A stretch of 22,621 nt of DNA, taken from NCBI GenBank assembly GCA_014621425.1, contig JAANBB010000563.1, forward strand, positions 1 through 22,621, written 5' to 3'. The notes under the pieces are model-generated. The model did no database searches, was not told where the DNA came from, and worked only from the letters and a program-made list of their open reading frames with translations. The translations under genes were made by a program, and so were the position numbers. Shown here piece after piece: positions 1 to 10,773 of this stretch; position 1 is the first letter of the stretch; each line of letters opens with the position of its first letter. This DNA is from Cylindrodendrum hubeiense. Lineage: Eukaryota; Ascomycota; Sordariomycetes; Hypocreales; Nectriaceae.

Positions 1-774
1 TTCCATCGTCCGGCCTGGTTGGCTCTGCGGCTCACGGCGGCACTGATGCCAAACCCTGCCATGGCCACTGAGGCGGGACGTTGGATCTGGAGGTGAAACG
101 AAACGAGGCCCAGCTCGCCAGATCGACATGATGCCTTCCTCCATTCAACGCCTGAAGCGTGTCCACTGCCAAGTGGCATTGCTTGCTTTGTGCTTTCCTG
201 CTGCCATGCTTGAACCATCACTTTGCGTTACCGCACCGATCCGGTATCCATACCACCTGCGGCCTCTTCGCTCTTTCAGCGCGCGCTTCCATCTCGCGCA
301 ACACTACTTGACACGATACACGCTCCGTCCCGTCTGTACAATGTCAGCACCTCCTTGTGTTTCAGGGTGACGCAGCATAAATTTGGCCTCCCCCGTGAAA
401 CCCACACGATCGCTACCAGAAATAGAATCGTCATGTAATCACTGGGTTCACTTCAGCTCCATCGAACAATTGCCACGCAATCCGTTTTGGGTTTCTTGTC
501 ATCCACAGTGGGAACTGCATATTCTCACGGTTGTGCCAGGGACTTAGAGTGAATGGTCATATCAGTGTGGTGTTGTTTACTATCGCCCATGCGGCTCTAT
601 GCCTCAGCTCCTATGACGCCGTTGCCAAACAATATCAAAAACCCACCCAATCGTCTATGTAACTTGTACAAGGCCTATTTTCCGTATAGTGGAGCGGTTG
701 GATCTACATTATACACTCACAAAGGATTCCCTTTTGGGACTTGATTCCTCCAAATCAGAGAGTGGGATATCGCC
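1..774. other. Intergenic; no gene recognised
   Basis: This is the region downstream of the Mcp2-like gene, whose stop codon is at 775-777 on the minus strand. Only short reading frames occur, with no recognisable domain, splice structure or strong start context. A stretch near 680-760 resembles a tRNA A box but does not fold as a tRNA. It probably holds the 3' UTR of the minus-strand gene and, to the left, sequence belonging to an unseen neighbour. Confidence 0.6.
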
Positions 775-2806
775 TCATCCCTCAAACACCTCGTGCTGCA
801 GCTCAATGCCAAAGTCCTGCGCAACGTCCTTCATGCGCTTCTCCATCTCGTCCTCCATGCCGCCGCCAACGCCCAGCCACTGCCGCAGCTTGAAGATGTA
901 AAAGGCAATGTCCGACACGGCCATGACCGTCTTGAACAGGACGTGGCGCCAGCGGTTCTGCAACCGCAGCCTCCACGGCACGTTGGGGTCCTCGAACAGG
1001 CTACGACTTGCCCACTCACCCAACTTCTTGACGCGGTTGACGGGCGATCCGAGGTACTGGTTGTTGCCCTGGACGATACGCATGTTGCGTCCAATAAAGA
1101 TGAGCTCATTGGGCCACTTCTCCTCGTCCGTCAGGATCTCCCGGATGCCCTCCTTCATCCGTTGCTGCATAGCGTAGTGCCGCTCCGCGGGCGTTGAACC
1201 CTCGAGCTCCTGCATGAACTTATCCCGCGTGGACGAGTCGCCGCCCTCGTACGGGCGCAACAGCGTCGCGCTCGCGAACAGGTCCGCCGCCTTGATGCCC
1301 CACTCCTCCGTCACCCGCGTAATGGTCTTGTTGTCAAACGTCATGAGCGCCTTCCAGAACGTGCCATACTCGCGGCGGAACTTCTGCGACATGTACACGT
1401 ATAGCCCGTGATCAATGAGCACCAGCTCCGAGCGGCCGTTCGGCAGTCGTCGGATAAAGATGTTTCCCGGGTGGGGGTCGCAGTGAACAACTCCCCACTT
1501 GAAGATCTGTGCCGAGAACAAGTCAATCATGGTTGTCATAACTTCCTTCGTCGAGAGGCCGAGACCACCTCGCCCACGTCGACCCCGCCACTCCTGACGC
1601 TCCGGCTTGAGCTTCTCGTGGTACGGCCGCGTCCGAAGCTCTCTTCGGACCTTGGCCATGTCGACGGGAGGGAGGGGGCTTCCAGCGCCGGGAGAGCCGT
1701 TACCGTGGCCGCCAAACCACCTAGCCGTCATGGTCTTCTTATCCCAGAGCCGCACACCCTCAATCCACTCCGTCACCAAAACTCGCCTCGTAGTGAACTC
1801 AGGATACACTGTAGGTATGTAGACACGCCCCTTGAGGCTCTTCTCGCCGTTAACAAGGTCTCGCATCGTCTCTGAGTTCTTGGCCTCGTTGAGAAAATCT
1901 GTCTCCAGCTCTAGCCGTTCCGTGATAAAGGGTACCAGTGTGTAAAGCGGTAGGTCAAACCACCTTGAGTAAATCCATGTCACGGTTCTGTGCCACATGT
2001 CAGCTTTGAGAGTTTTGTGTCTGGAGAGACATGACTTACTTGAACGCCCACAAATCCCACGATATTTGTTTCTGGATCTCCCGCTTCTGAATCTTGACTG
2101 CCACCTCGCGGCCGTCCGGTAACCTCGCCCAGTGAACTTGTGCAACGCTTGCACTCGCTCGAGCCTGCCTCTCCATCAATCCCATGCCCTCCTTGCCAGT
2201 GAAGCTGACACCAAACACCTCCTCGACGCTCTTGCCGCCAAAGTCCTCGCGGATCACGGCCTCAACGTCCTTCCAGTCGTCCTGCGGCGCATCATCAAAC
2301 ATGCGGCCGAACATCTTCTGGAACTCGGGCGGCAACACGGCGCTCTGCATGGCAATGGCCTGTCCGATCTTGAGGTATAAGCCGCCATTGGCCCTGAGCA
2401 GATGGAACAGCCGCTCGGCGTTGCGGAGATGAAGGTCCTGGACAGAGCCTCCCGTGAGCGGCTCCGGTCGGAAGTTGAGCTTGTAGTCGAGAGCGACGAG
2501 TAGGCCGGTGCCGAAGGTGCGAAGCGAGCGCATAAACCCACCGGCGTAGATCTGCCGGTCTGCAAGGTAAACGACGCCTCCCACCACGGAGATGGTTACC
2601 AGGCGTCGCGCCCACCGCCGGCCACGCTTGTACTCTTTGGCGGCCTTTGGGGCACCCAGCTCGGCGGGTGACGGGGGTCGCATCGGTCGGTAAGGACCGC
2701 CGGACTGCATCTGGCGGCGCGGGAGAGAGGACGAGAAGGCGGGTCTATGACGGAGCGCCGGGCCGCGGGTCGCCCTCGAGGCGCCCAGCAAGCCGTGGCG
2801 CAACAT
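775..2806 (-). CDS. MCP2: Mitochondrial ABC1/ADCK1-type atypical kinase (Mcp2/Cqd2-like)
   Basis: Two exons, complement(775..1987, 2040..2806), give 659 aa. The 52-bp intron (GTAAGT...CACAG) joins WAFK to TVTWIYSRWF in frame. The N-terminus is Arg-rich without acidic residues in its first ~45 residues, like a mitochondrial targeting peptide. A probable membrane segment follows at ~68-82. UbiB/ABC1-family marks are KIGQ (146-149), an Ala/Ser-rich ASASVAQVH loop (217-224), the VAVK lysine (K238), the catalytic-loop HCDPHPGN (424-431) and metal-binding IDHG (447-450). The DHG in place of DFG, followed by LY, points to the ADCK1/yeast Mcp2 (Cqd2) branch rather than Coq8. Those relatives sit in the mitochondrial inner membrane and affect lipid and coenzyme Q distribution. 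A Gly/Pro/Arg-rich insert lies at ~343-400. Family assignment is firm; orthology to Mcp2 is inferred from motifs only. Confidence 0.93.
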
Positions 2807-5800
2807 GGCTGTCGTCGGTACGGAGGGGGGAAGTTACCGTCGTCGATTGAGGGTCATGGGGTAGGTCGTGGCGAGGAAATTTAATCACAATGGAGAAAAG
2901 AGAGCAATTGTGTGAAGGGAGGAGTCTTATGGCTGGTAGTCGTTTGGGAGATATGACGTCCGATGCCGAAAAAAAAGCCCGACGCACCTTATCGCCGGGC
3001 CCGGTCGGAGAATTGGTTGCCGGCACGCGACCAAATCAAGCCGATCCCCGACTCTACGGACGGAGTTAGGGAACTATCCGCGCAACCCGGAAGACGAGCT
3101 GGGAAATGGATTTGTGGGAGTATTAAAGTAATGCCCGTTTAAGAAACATAGGCTTTGGCGGTTTAGTTATCCTAGTCTTGGTATGACGTAGTCTGGTAGG
3201 TGCTTGTTCGGTTATCGCAGCCTTACCTTATTACACCGGTTGACACGATAGATCGAAGAGTTGTACGCACTGTTGGTGTCGAAGAGGTACACGAAATATG
3301 CCGTTAACTAGCATCTAGCAAAACCTACTAGGAAACGTGAAGACACCATAGAAATCCATGCGTGTCCAGCTGATAATATTTTGTGTGGTAGCAGCTCCAG
3401 GGTAGATCATGATCATTTTGCTGCCAGATCCATCACAACTGTGCAAAACAGTTAATTGAATAAGCTAATGATGTACAATAGTACAACCGCCTTGATGCAC
3501 CCATCTCTCTTTGGGTATTTTGCTATGTGTTACCTTCTAGCGCCTATTGATTTTGAGGAATGATATTCAAATACAGAAGATACTTGACCTTCGTTTGGCA
3601 CCTAGTAATAAAACACACTATACCAATTTGAATCCCGAGACTAGGTGGGGTGGGAACTAGAAAAGTGGTACATTACCAATGAAAATAACCAAACCCGTCA
3701 ACAATACAGAGAAGCTCATTATCCAATCACCGAATCCTCTTGACCGCTAATTTTCACATGGAACCCAGAGGGCTATAATACCACATAGAACTGCGAGTTG
3801 CGAAACTGTGGGCCCTGGGCGGCTCTTGGGGAAAACGGCCCAATGAGGGGGATGTGGTGATGAAGTGGAGATACTTTTGGTCGCAACCTTGGGTTACAAT
3901 TGAGATGCTGGCTGTGGCGACGATTAATGCAACGCCAGCACGTGAGTAGGGACATGCTGCTGAGATTCATCAACTCAGCAATGATGGTGCATACTGGAAG
4001 TGGGAGCAGTCACAACATGAACAAAGGCAATGTCGTGATGTGGTTTCTTATGGTTCGTGGTTCGTGCAGTGGGGGTCAGCTTCCAGATGCGAGTTTGCAG
4101 CGCTGCGCCGCACCAGTCGGCAGCGCAGCGACGTGATCCGATGCGTTAATACCTGCGCCTGTCGATACAAGGGTTCGCAGTGCTCATTTCCAGACGAGCG
4201 TCCGTCCCATGGATGATTGCGTACATGCATCCCAGTGGCTAGTCTACTTAGCACTCGGCTCGCCTCGCTGTCAGGCGTCAACAGCGGACATGAAACCGAG
4301 CATCGCTCATCATCTGTGAGACTGCGACAGCCACAGGGCACAGCCACGTTAGAAGCCCAAACATGCTTTTCTTGGTTTCTTCATGCATGCCCTCGCCGGC
4401 AGATGCATGTCTCAACATGGCGGTAAATCGAGTGCTAGCGAAATGCGAGTGGTGCGTGGCATTGGTGGAGGCGTCCGCCGAGGAACATCGGGCCGTCACA
4501 GATTGATGCATCATCCTGGATTGGATCCTGGCAGGGATCCTGGCTCCGAGTCGTCACCCCCAGATTGGGTCGCTTGGTTCGGCCGACATGGGCGAACCTG
4601 ACGGAGATTGGTAAAGTGCTGACGGCTGTTCAGGAGCGAGCTACTTGTACTACGTGGTATGCACGTATGGAGGAGAAGATGCATCATGATGTGTGTCTGC
4701 ACATGCACCTACTTAGAAGTATATTTGTACTGCACCTTGGCATCGCAGCCCTTGGCTGGTGGTTGAGGTTAAACAAGCCTGTACTAGGGACTTGGCTTGC
4801 GGGGAGGGGCTTGCCCAGAGGCGGCCTCGAGCTTCCTTCAGGTGCCTTGACGCTCGCGTGAGCTTCGTGGCATGCCGTAATTACGGAGCAGAATGATGAT
4901 GGCCTTGCGTAAGGCAAGTTTGAGCTCGTGATAAGGTCGGGTACACTCCGTAGTTAGTCTGTTGTTGGCCGCACGCGTGCGCGTCTGGCTTGTCGACCCA
5001 AAGCGACGTCCAAGTGCGAGAGCCAATTTCCTTCAGACTAACCATTGCAGCGATTGCGGAGCAGATCACCTGGCATGTCCCTGGCAGCATCTGAGGGCCG
5101 CGAGCTGCTGTTTCAACGGAGCTCGTTCCTCGTATTGTATCTGTGCTTGTGGGATGATTGGCTGGCTGTCTTTTCTGTCGACGTCGCAGACAGACAGACG
5201 GTACGGTCGAGGTCTGGACGAAGTGGATGGGTGCTGTCATTTGCACTCCCACGCGGTACTGGGTTGGTGAGCTTCTCGTAGCGATCCCCGGGACTGCTGC
5301 AGCGTAGCAGCGGTGCGGCAAGGAGGGGGCCACACATACTATGTGCGTAGCAGACTGGGGAATTAGACGAAAACGTCGCTACGTAGCATGTAGACCAAGA
5401 CGCAAGAGAGCCTGTTCGTACCACGGATGCTTTCCATGCTTTGCGCGATTGGTGGTTTCGACAGCTGGGCAAGCCGTGGGGTCTGGGCCGCTTTACCTTC
5501 TATAGTAGGCCAGTTCTAAGACAGGGGAGCAGCCCTGCCGATCTCCACTCAGCCACTGGGACGTCACTGGGCAGGCCCTAGTCGACGGGCGTTGGATAAC
5601 GTGCTTGGATGGGGTTTCTGGCCTGAGTTACAGCCATCGTGACCAGGAAGCGATAGGAGCGTTCGCTGTTGGGAGGGGAGCTTGTCAAATCGCACCTCCA
5701 CGCACCCATCGCGCGCAGTACATAGACCCATCTCGTTCACAGAAGCACAGCGCAGAGCCCGCTGGCGGAGCGGTGTTGCGCAGCAGCCCACGAGGCCCAG

Positions 5801-5967
5801 CGCTCGAAGGCGCCCATTCCCAGTGTCGAGGTGCCTGGTACAGTGGGGGCGAGGACCCGGCAGTGATGCTCAGACGCTGTGTCGCCAGCGTTCCAGGCTG
5901 GAGTGCGGGCCTGCCCTGGGCCTTGACCTGGGCCTGGGCCTGGCCAGAAACCTGGGCAGCTCAGAGC

Positions 5968-6000
5968 GGACACTGACAGTGGACACTGACAGTGGACACC
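5968..6000. repeat. Short tandem repeat, 15-bp unit
   Basis: The segment GGACACTGACAGT occurs twice in direct tandem with a 15-bp period and then begins a third time. It lies about 740 bp upstream of the palI start codon. No function is evident. Confidence 0.8.
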
Positions 6001-6011
6001 AATGGTGGCCC

Positions 6012-6038
6012 CTCTTCCCACTCTTCCCACTCTTCCCA
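6012..6038. repeat. Tandem repeat (CTCTTCCCA)x3
   Basis: Three perfect 9-bp units CTCTTCCCA are followed by a partial unit. It is the start of the pyrimidine-rich stretch upstream of palI and may be part of the core promoter or leader, where CT tracts are common in ascomycetes. Confidence 0.85.
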
Positions 6039-6111
6039 CTCTTTCGTGCGCCCACACTGTCCCTGGCGTCACAGTCCCACCATCCGTCCCTGGCCTAGTA
6101 GCGCCCCCGAA

Positions 6112-6236
6112 GCCAAGCTAAGCCACCAAAAGCCAAGCGGCAGACGTTGCACCCATCCAAGTCCCCCCCAGGCCCCATATGCCCGCACATCCACCCTCCT
6201 GTGCTTCATACTCTGTGTCGACGCACTCTTCTTGGC
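6112..6236. promoter_or_regulatory. Cluster of three PacC-type hexamers upstream of palI
   Basis: The hexamer GCCAAG occurs at 6112-6117 and 6132-6137, and its reverse complement CTTGGC at 6231-6236. GCCARG is the established binding core of the pH regulator PacC/Rim101. Three sites within 125 bp lie about 500-630 bp upstream of palI, whose product acts upstream of PacC, so feedback control is conceivable. The hexamer is short and occurs by chance about once per kilobase on either strand, so this is a suggestion only. Confidence 0.3.
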
Positions 6237-6528
6237 CATCGTCGTTCATTGCGCCCCGGGAGTGACGACGCAGGACCACGACGACCTCGAATACGACATT
6301 CACGACAGTCTCGACGACACCGCGCGCTGGACCCGTCGCGAACTATTCATCGCCCCGTTGCGATTGCTCGACTTAGTCGCCGTCACTGCGACTTGGACTC
6401 CGGTGTCCACTGCGGCATCCGACCACTCACCACCATCGCCGAGGAAAGAGGAAAGGAGTTACGCGTAGAGAAGGATTGATGGATTGATGGGTTGACTTGC
6501 ACTACTTGACGACATCTCTACGCCATTC

Positions 6529-6627
6529 ATGCTAGCAACCACGACTGCTACTGCCTCCGACAACGACTTATCTCCCATGACCCATGAGATTTACAAGTGC
6601 TACTACTCTGAACAACCCGCCTACTGA
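6529..6627 (+). CDS. Possible 32-aa upstream ORF in the palI leader
   Basis: An ATG at 6529 opens a 32-codon frame ending in TGA at 6625-6627, 111 bp before the palI start. If transcription begins upstream of 6529 it would be translated before palI and could limit palI translation. The peptide begins MLATTTATASDN and ends in CYYSEQPAY, resembling no family I know. The transcription start is unknown, so the frame could also lie outside the mRNA. Confidence 0.3.
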   Translation: MLATTTATASDNDLSPMTHEIYKCYYSEQPAY

Positions 6628-6738
6628 GAAGAGCACTTCGCCGAGCCTACGGTTCCCCGTCCCCGCGTCTTGACGACGTCGGCTGTCTGTCTCACTGTTC
6701 ACCTTTCGCAACTACTCAGCGCCTAGCGCACCGCAGCA

Positions 6739-8896
6739 ATGTTGCGACCAGCGACGCCTCTGGCGTTGATGATGGGCATAGCCTTCGCGCTTCTCCTGCT
6801 CGCCGTGCTTTCAGTTCCCATCATAGAGGCCATCCCACTTGGCGACTACAATGGCGTCACCTTTGGCGTTTTTGGTTACTGTCAATCAGGGAAAGGCTGC
6901 AGCAGCATCGGAGTTGGATACGATACTAGTACGTCTTCTGCGATATGAGGTCCTTGACGCCCAACAGACATTAAGTGCTAACATTTGTATAGCCGACCTA
7001 TTCACTGATTCTTCGTCCTTTGACCTGCCCTCCGGGGTTCGCACCACACTCTCAGCAATCCTGATTGTGCACCCAGTTGCGGCTTTGCTGACCCTCGTCC
7101 TGTTTATCATGGCTATTGTCGGTCACATGCACGCCCCGGCACACTCTTCAAGATACTTGCTGGTCGTCTTCATCTTCATTTTTATCGACTTCCTCGTCTG
7201 CCTATTGGCCTTTTTGATTGACGTTCTCCTGTTCGTCCCTCACTTGGCGTGGGGTTCCTACATCGTCCTCGCTGCTACTATCCTCGTGGCTCTGAGTGGA
7301 CTGATTACTTGCGCCATGCGCCGCACCTTGCTTGGTAGGAAGGACCGTCAGAAACGCATTGCTGAAAATGCCGAGATGAGTGGAGAGAACTACTACAATA
7401 GAACCGGCCAGACGAAGCCGGCCGAAGAAGCTTCGAGACAGCCAACCATTCCTGCTGTGAGCGGTGGCAACGGAACCACTGACAACCTCCCTGGCTTTGC
7501 ATCCTATGACCAACAGGCCAAGAATGACCAGGTCAGCGATGAGAATATCCCCTTGACCCGTCGTACTACCTCCAACCGGTCACCGATCCCGGTCAACGAC
7601 GCCGCCAACGTCGGAGAGGTTGCTTCCTTCAACAACAGTCCGCGAAGGCAAGGATCCCGGGACCAGTATGGAAACCCCATCAATGATCCCCAGGATGGGT
7701 ACGGGGTCCGGAGAGGCCCTTCGACTGAGCGCATGCGGGGAAGAGACTTGGGCCCACAGGGAAGTTATCGTGGTGGACGAGGCGGTTATGGTCGAGACAA
7801 CTACGGGCCTCCACCAATGCGAGGACGAGGGTATGGGTCTCAGAACCGAGGTGGATACGGACCTCGTGGAGGTCGTGGAGGATATGGACCACCACCGAGG
7901 GGAGCGTACGGCCCGGGAGGGATGAGGGGTGGCCGGAGCCCACCCCCAGGATACAACAATGTGCCGTACGACCGGAGACCATCTCCCGCTGAAGCATATG
8001 GGGCCTATGACAACCAGCCCTCGGAACCGTCAAACGGATACAACTCGACTAACCCTTCCATGCCGAACGTCAATGCCGGATACAATTCATACCCCACCGA
8101 ATCCACCGTGTCGACTCTTCCCCGGGCTGAATCCCCCCCACCTTTGCCAGGAACCGAGCCCGCTACATTTGGAGGGCAGGCCATTGAGATGGATGCATCT
8201 CCGACTGGCCAACGCGACAATAACTACATTCGTGAAAGTGACTCGGACGTGGCCGGTATGATTAACCTCCAGCAGGGTATGCTGCAGCCCAACCGCCATG
8301 ATACCTACATGACCGAAAGCAGCAAGTATAGCAGTGACGAGTATGGCCCCTCCCCCTTGGTTCACGAGAGCGTTTCTGACCTAAGCAGGCAATATGCGCC
8401 GCCCAGAACAGGATGGACTCAGAGTGGGAGAAACTCGCCTCGAGCCCCATCCCCGCTGGTCCTAAACCGACCTGCCGAGCTCCCTACAGGAAACACGTCT
8501 CCTGCTCCACCAGCCCATAGTGGTGGCACATACTACGAGGATGTCGATCCTCAGTTCGCTTCTCATACGCCCCCTGGCACCGCAGCCAACCAGCCGCCGC
8601 CGATCGAGCCCATCTACGAGGACATTCACATTAACAACCCGGGCACTCGCAGCCCTGCCGAGTCGACGTTCACCTCTATTTCCCAACGCGGCGTTAACCC
8701 TCGATGGAACCCGAGCCCGAACCCCCCTCCACCAATGCCATATCAGCAAGGCCCCCCTGCTCGAAGGCCTGTGAACAACCAACAGCAACAACGGCAAGAC
8801 ATGCTTTTGGATAACCCCGACTTCCAACTACCCGGAGCTCGCTCAAAGGGAGGTGGGATGGTCCCGGGCAGCGCATACCCTCCCGGTAGTATGTGA
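6739..8896 (+). CDS. palI: pH-response regulator PalI/Rim9
   Basis: Two exons (6739..6928, 6993..8896) give 697 aa. The 64-bp intron starts GTACGT, has branch point TGCTAAC (6976-6982) and ends TATAG. PalI/Rim9 is a four-span plasma-membrane protein of the SUR7/PalI family that helps place the PalH sensor, upstream of PacC/Rim101. The N-terminus MLRPATPLA, the FGVFGYC segment with C48 and C54, IVHPVAALLTL, the stretch after TM4 (CAMRRTL) and AENAEMSGENYYNR are highly typical of filamentous PalI. Predicted membrane helices are ~8-32, 84-107, 118-146 and 151-172. The long cytosolic tail has a Gly/Arg/Tyr-rich RGG-like tract at ~320-385, two YED motifs and a family-typical end (SISQRGVNPRW, NPDFQLPG). 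The ATG at 6739 is chosen because it starts the conserved MLRP sequence; the frame beginning inside intron 1 is not the true N-terminus. Confidence 0.96.
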
Positions 8897-10773
8897 AGGG
8901 ATGCTGCAATGCCTTGATCAGTCGTATATACATTTTCTTTTTGCAAGGAAGACATTTCCGGCTTGTATAATCCTTTGCCGGATATCGGGCCTAGCCGCCC
9001 ACGGTGTTCCCAACGTTTGAACATAATCCATCATTCGACGCCCCTTTCTTCAGGGGCAATTTCTTTTTACGCTACTCTTCGACACGATCCCTAAACTACC
9101 TCTTGAACTTTAAAGGGAAACCCCTCTGGATTGTTGCCTAGGCTGCCTTGGCTCCTACTTTGTCTGGGTAACTACACTTTTGACCTCGGCTACGGAGTTT
9201 CTCGAGCATATAAAATTCTTTCATGTCACCTTTTCTTGATTTTCTTTCGGTGGTCTGGACCAGCCCGGGGATCTCGCCTTTAGGAGGAAACACGACAACA
9301 TCATGCTGGCGGTGCCGGATGACGCAAACATGCAGCATTTGACACGCGGTTGTCAGAAGAAGGATGGGCGGGATGGAACCATGTTGCACGGGAGTAAGGG
9401 CTGGTTCCTGAAGGATGGAGGAGATGAGCTACTGTAATTGGTATTATCTTAGTCTCTGCGGGTGTTAGTGGAGGGCATGAGATGTGAGGATTGGAGAGTT
9501 GGCAGAGCCTGAGAGGATGGGGCGGTGGGGAGGGAGGAGGATAAATGAGGTAGTGATCAGTTAAAGATAGCTGATGAATGGAAGCCTTTTAGTCACCTGT
9601 TGTCCATTCAGTTGGCAACCCGAAAGCACTGTGTACTGTTTGCAGATTTTGAGGTGACATGTTCTCAGGACAGGGGTGAACATCTTGTCAGGTTGGCCCG
9701 GAGCTGGCACTGACTGTTCGACTGCCAGCTGTCTGCCAGTTGACGAGGCTGAGGCAGCTTCTAATCGTTCATTCACCGGGTTTCTCGAACACTTATATTC
9801 TTGCGCCAAGCAATGAAGGCGAGCTCGTGTTTCTTCCACCAACACAGCCTAGGAGTTGTGACCTTGTCGTTTGACTTTTACGTTGTGGGTTGCGATATCT
9901 CGAGTCTCCCTGACCCCGAGGCATTCCGTTGCCTCCTTTATCTTTCATATCCTCATCCACTGTGTGATTTTGGACCCAACCCACCAAGATTTCAGCGCAG
10001 AAGCGGAAAGGCAGGCAGACGTTCGACCCATTTCGAAGCACTCACTTCGCTTGCGGGACTTCTCTGATTTAGCCTCCTTTCAAACCTCGCCCAGGCATCT
10101 TTCGCCATCTATCTTTCTTGGCCCGCATTCGTTTCACGGTTGAGGCTAATTTGACCTTGAGAATCTTTGGATTTTGGGCAGTAATTTTGGATTTTGGTAA
10201 GCCATTGCGCACCTTCCCGGCCACACGGCTACCTGCCGACTCAGCTTTCGGCTTCCCGCCTTCCTTCCTAACTTCCTTCCCACCCGCTCCTTCCCTCTTT
10301 CACTTTCACTTGTTCTTGTTCTCCCCCGTCCCCAACCCGCATGCTCGGTTTTTGGGAGGCTGCGACTGCCTGGTTGCAAATTATTTCCCCAAGCCTCACC
10401 TCACTTCCCTCTCACTTTCTTCTATCATTCCTCCCCGACTTCTCTCCATCCTCATCGTTCTCTCTCCAACTCGACATTCTCTTGTCATCGTCTTCTTCGC
10501 CATTCAAGCACCACCCTTTCTTCAGAAATGAAGATTGCTTGAACGGCCTTCCGCTCCTTTCGCAGTCTTGGCTGTGCCCTCCATTCGTCTTGTCGCCCCT
10601 GTCTCTCCTTGAATCACGCTCCCTCTTACAGCAACAAGACGGCAGTGATGCACAACGCATTGCCTCCATGATTTCATATCACATCTAACTGGCGCCTTCC
10701 TAAGATCTTCTGCGGCACTTCGAAGGCCATCTCTATCTTTGGCAAGCAGGATAATGCCAATCTGAAATCGACC
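8897..10773. other. Intergenic: palI 3' region and leader of the next gene
   Basis: The first few hundred bases should be the palI 3' UTR. An 83-codon minus-strand frame at 9138-9389 has fairly normal-looking amino-acid composition but no recognisable domain, and I do not call it a gene. From about 10070 to 10770 the plus strand is strongly pyrimidine-rich, typical of a promoter and leader. GTAAGC at 10197-10202 together with CTAAC near 10686 and an AG at 10703-10704 could delimit a leader intron of about 500 bp, which is unproven. Confidence 0.55.
10528..10765 (+). promoter_or_regulatory. Four minimal uORFs ahead of the 599-aa gene
   Basis: Very short ATG-to-stop frames lie at 10528-10542 (4 codons plus stop), 10648-10671 (7), 10668-10688 (6, overlapping the previous one) and 10754-10765 (3). 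The last stops 8 bp before the main ATG. If all are in the mature mRNA they would strongly affect scanning ribosomes. A possible leader intron ending near 10704 would remove the first three and leave only the last. Confidence 0.35.

Larger units (their letters stand above)
2807..6738. other. Long gene-poor interval and palI leader
   Basis: About 3.9 kb without a supported gene. Roughly 2807-3000 should be the promoter and leader of the minus-strand Mcp2-like gene. About 3100-3770 is visibly richer in A and T than the flanks and has almost no reading frames. From 4000 to 5900 short frames exist on both strands, but none shows a domain, consistent codon use or credible splicing. From about 6000 to 6738 the plus strand becomes rich in C and T, as in the long leaders of filamentous fungi. 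Short tandem repeats, PacC-like hexamers and one uORF there are listed separately. A long non-coding RNA or a rapidly evolving gene cannot be excluded. Confidence 0.6.

Noticed and set aside
680..760. tRNA-like A box (TAGTGGAGCGG) with a weak B-box-like GACTTGATTCC
   Set aside because: The acceptor ends do not pair, no anticodon stem is apparent and the B box departs from the consensus at several positions.
3100..3770. Possible RIP-mutated transposon in the A/T-richer block
   Set aside because: The composition shift is modest, no terminal repeats or transposase fragments are visible, and a RIP index cannot be computed reliably by eye.
9138..9389. 83-codon minus-strand frame with reasonable composition
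   Set aside because: No domain, no strong start context, and it lies in the probable palI 3' region; other short frames nearby look similar.
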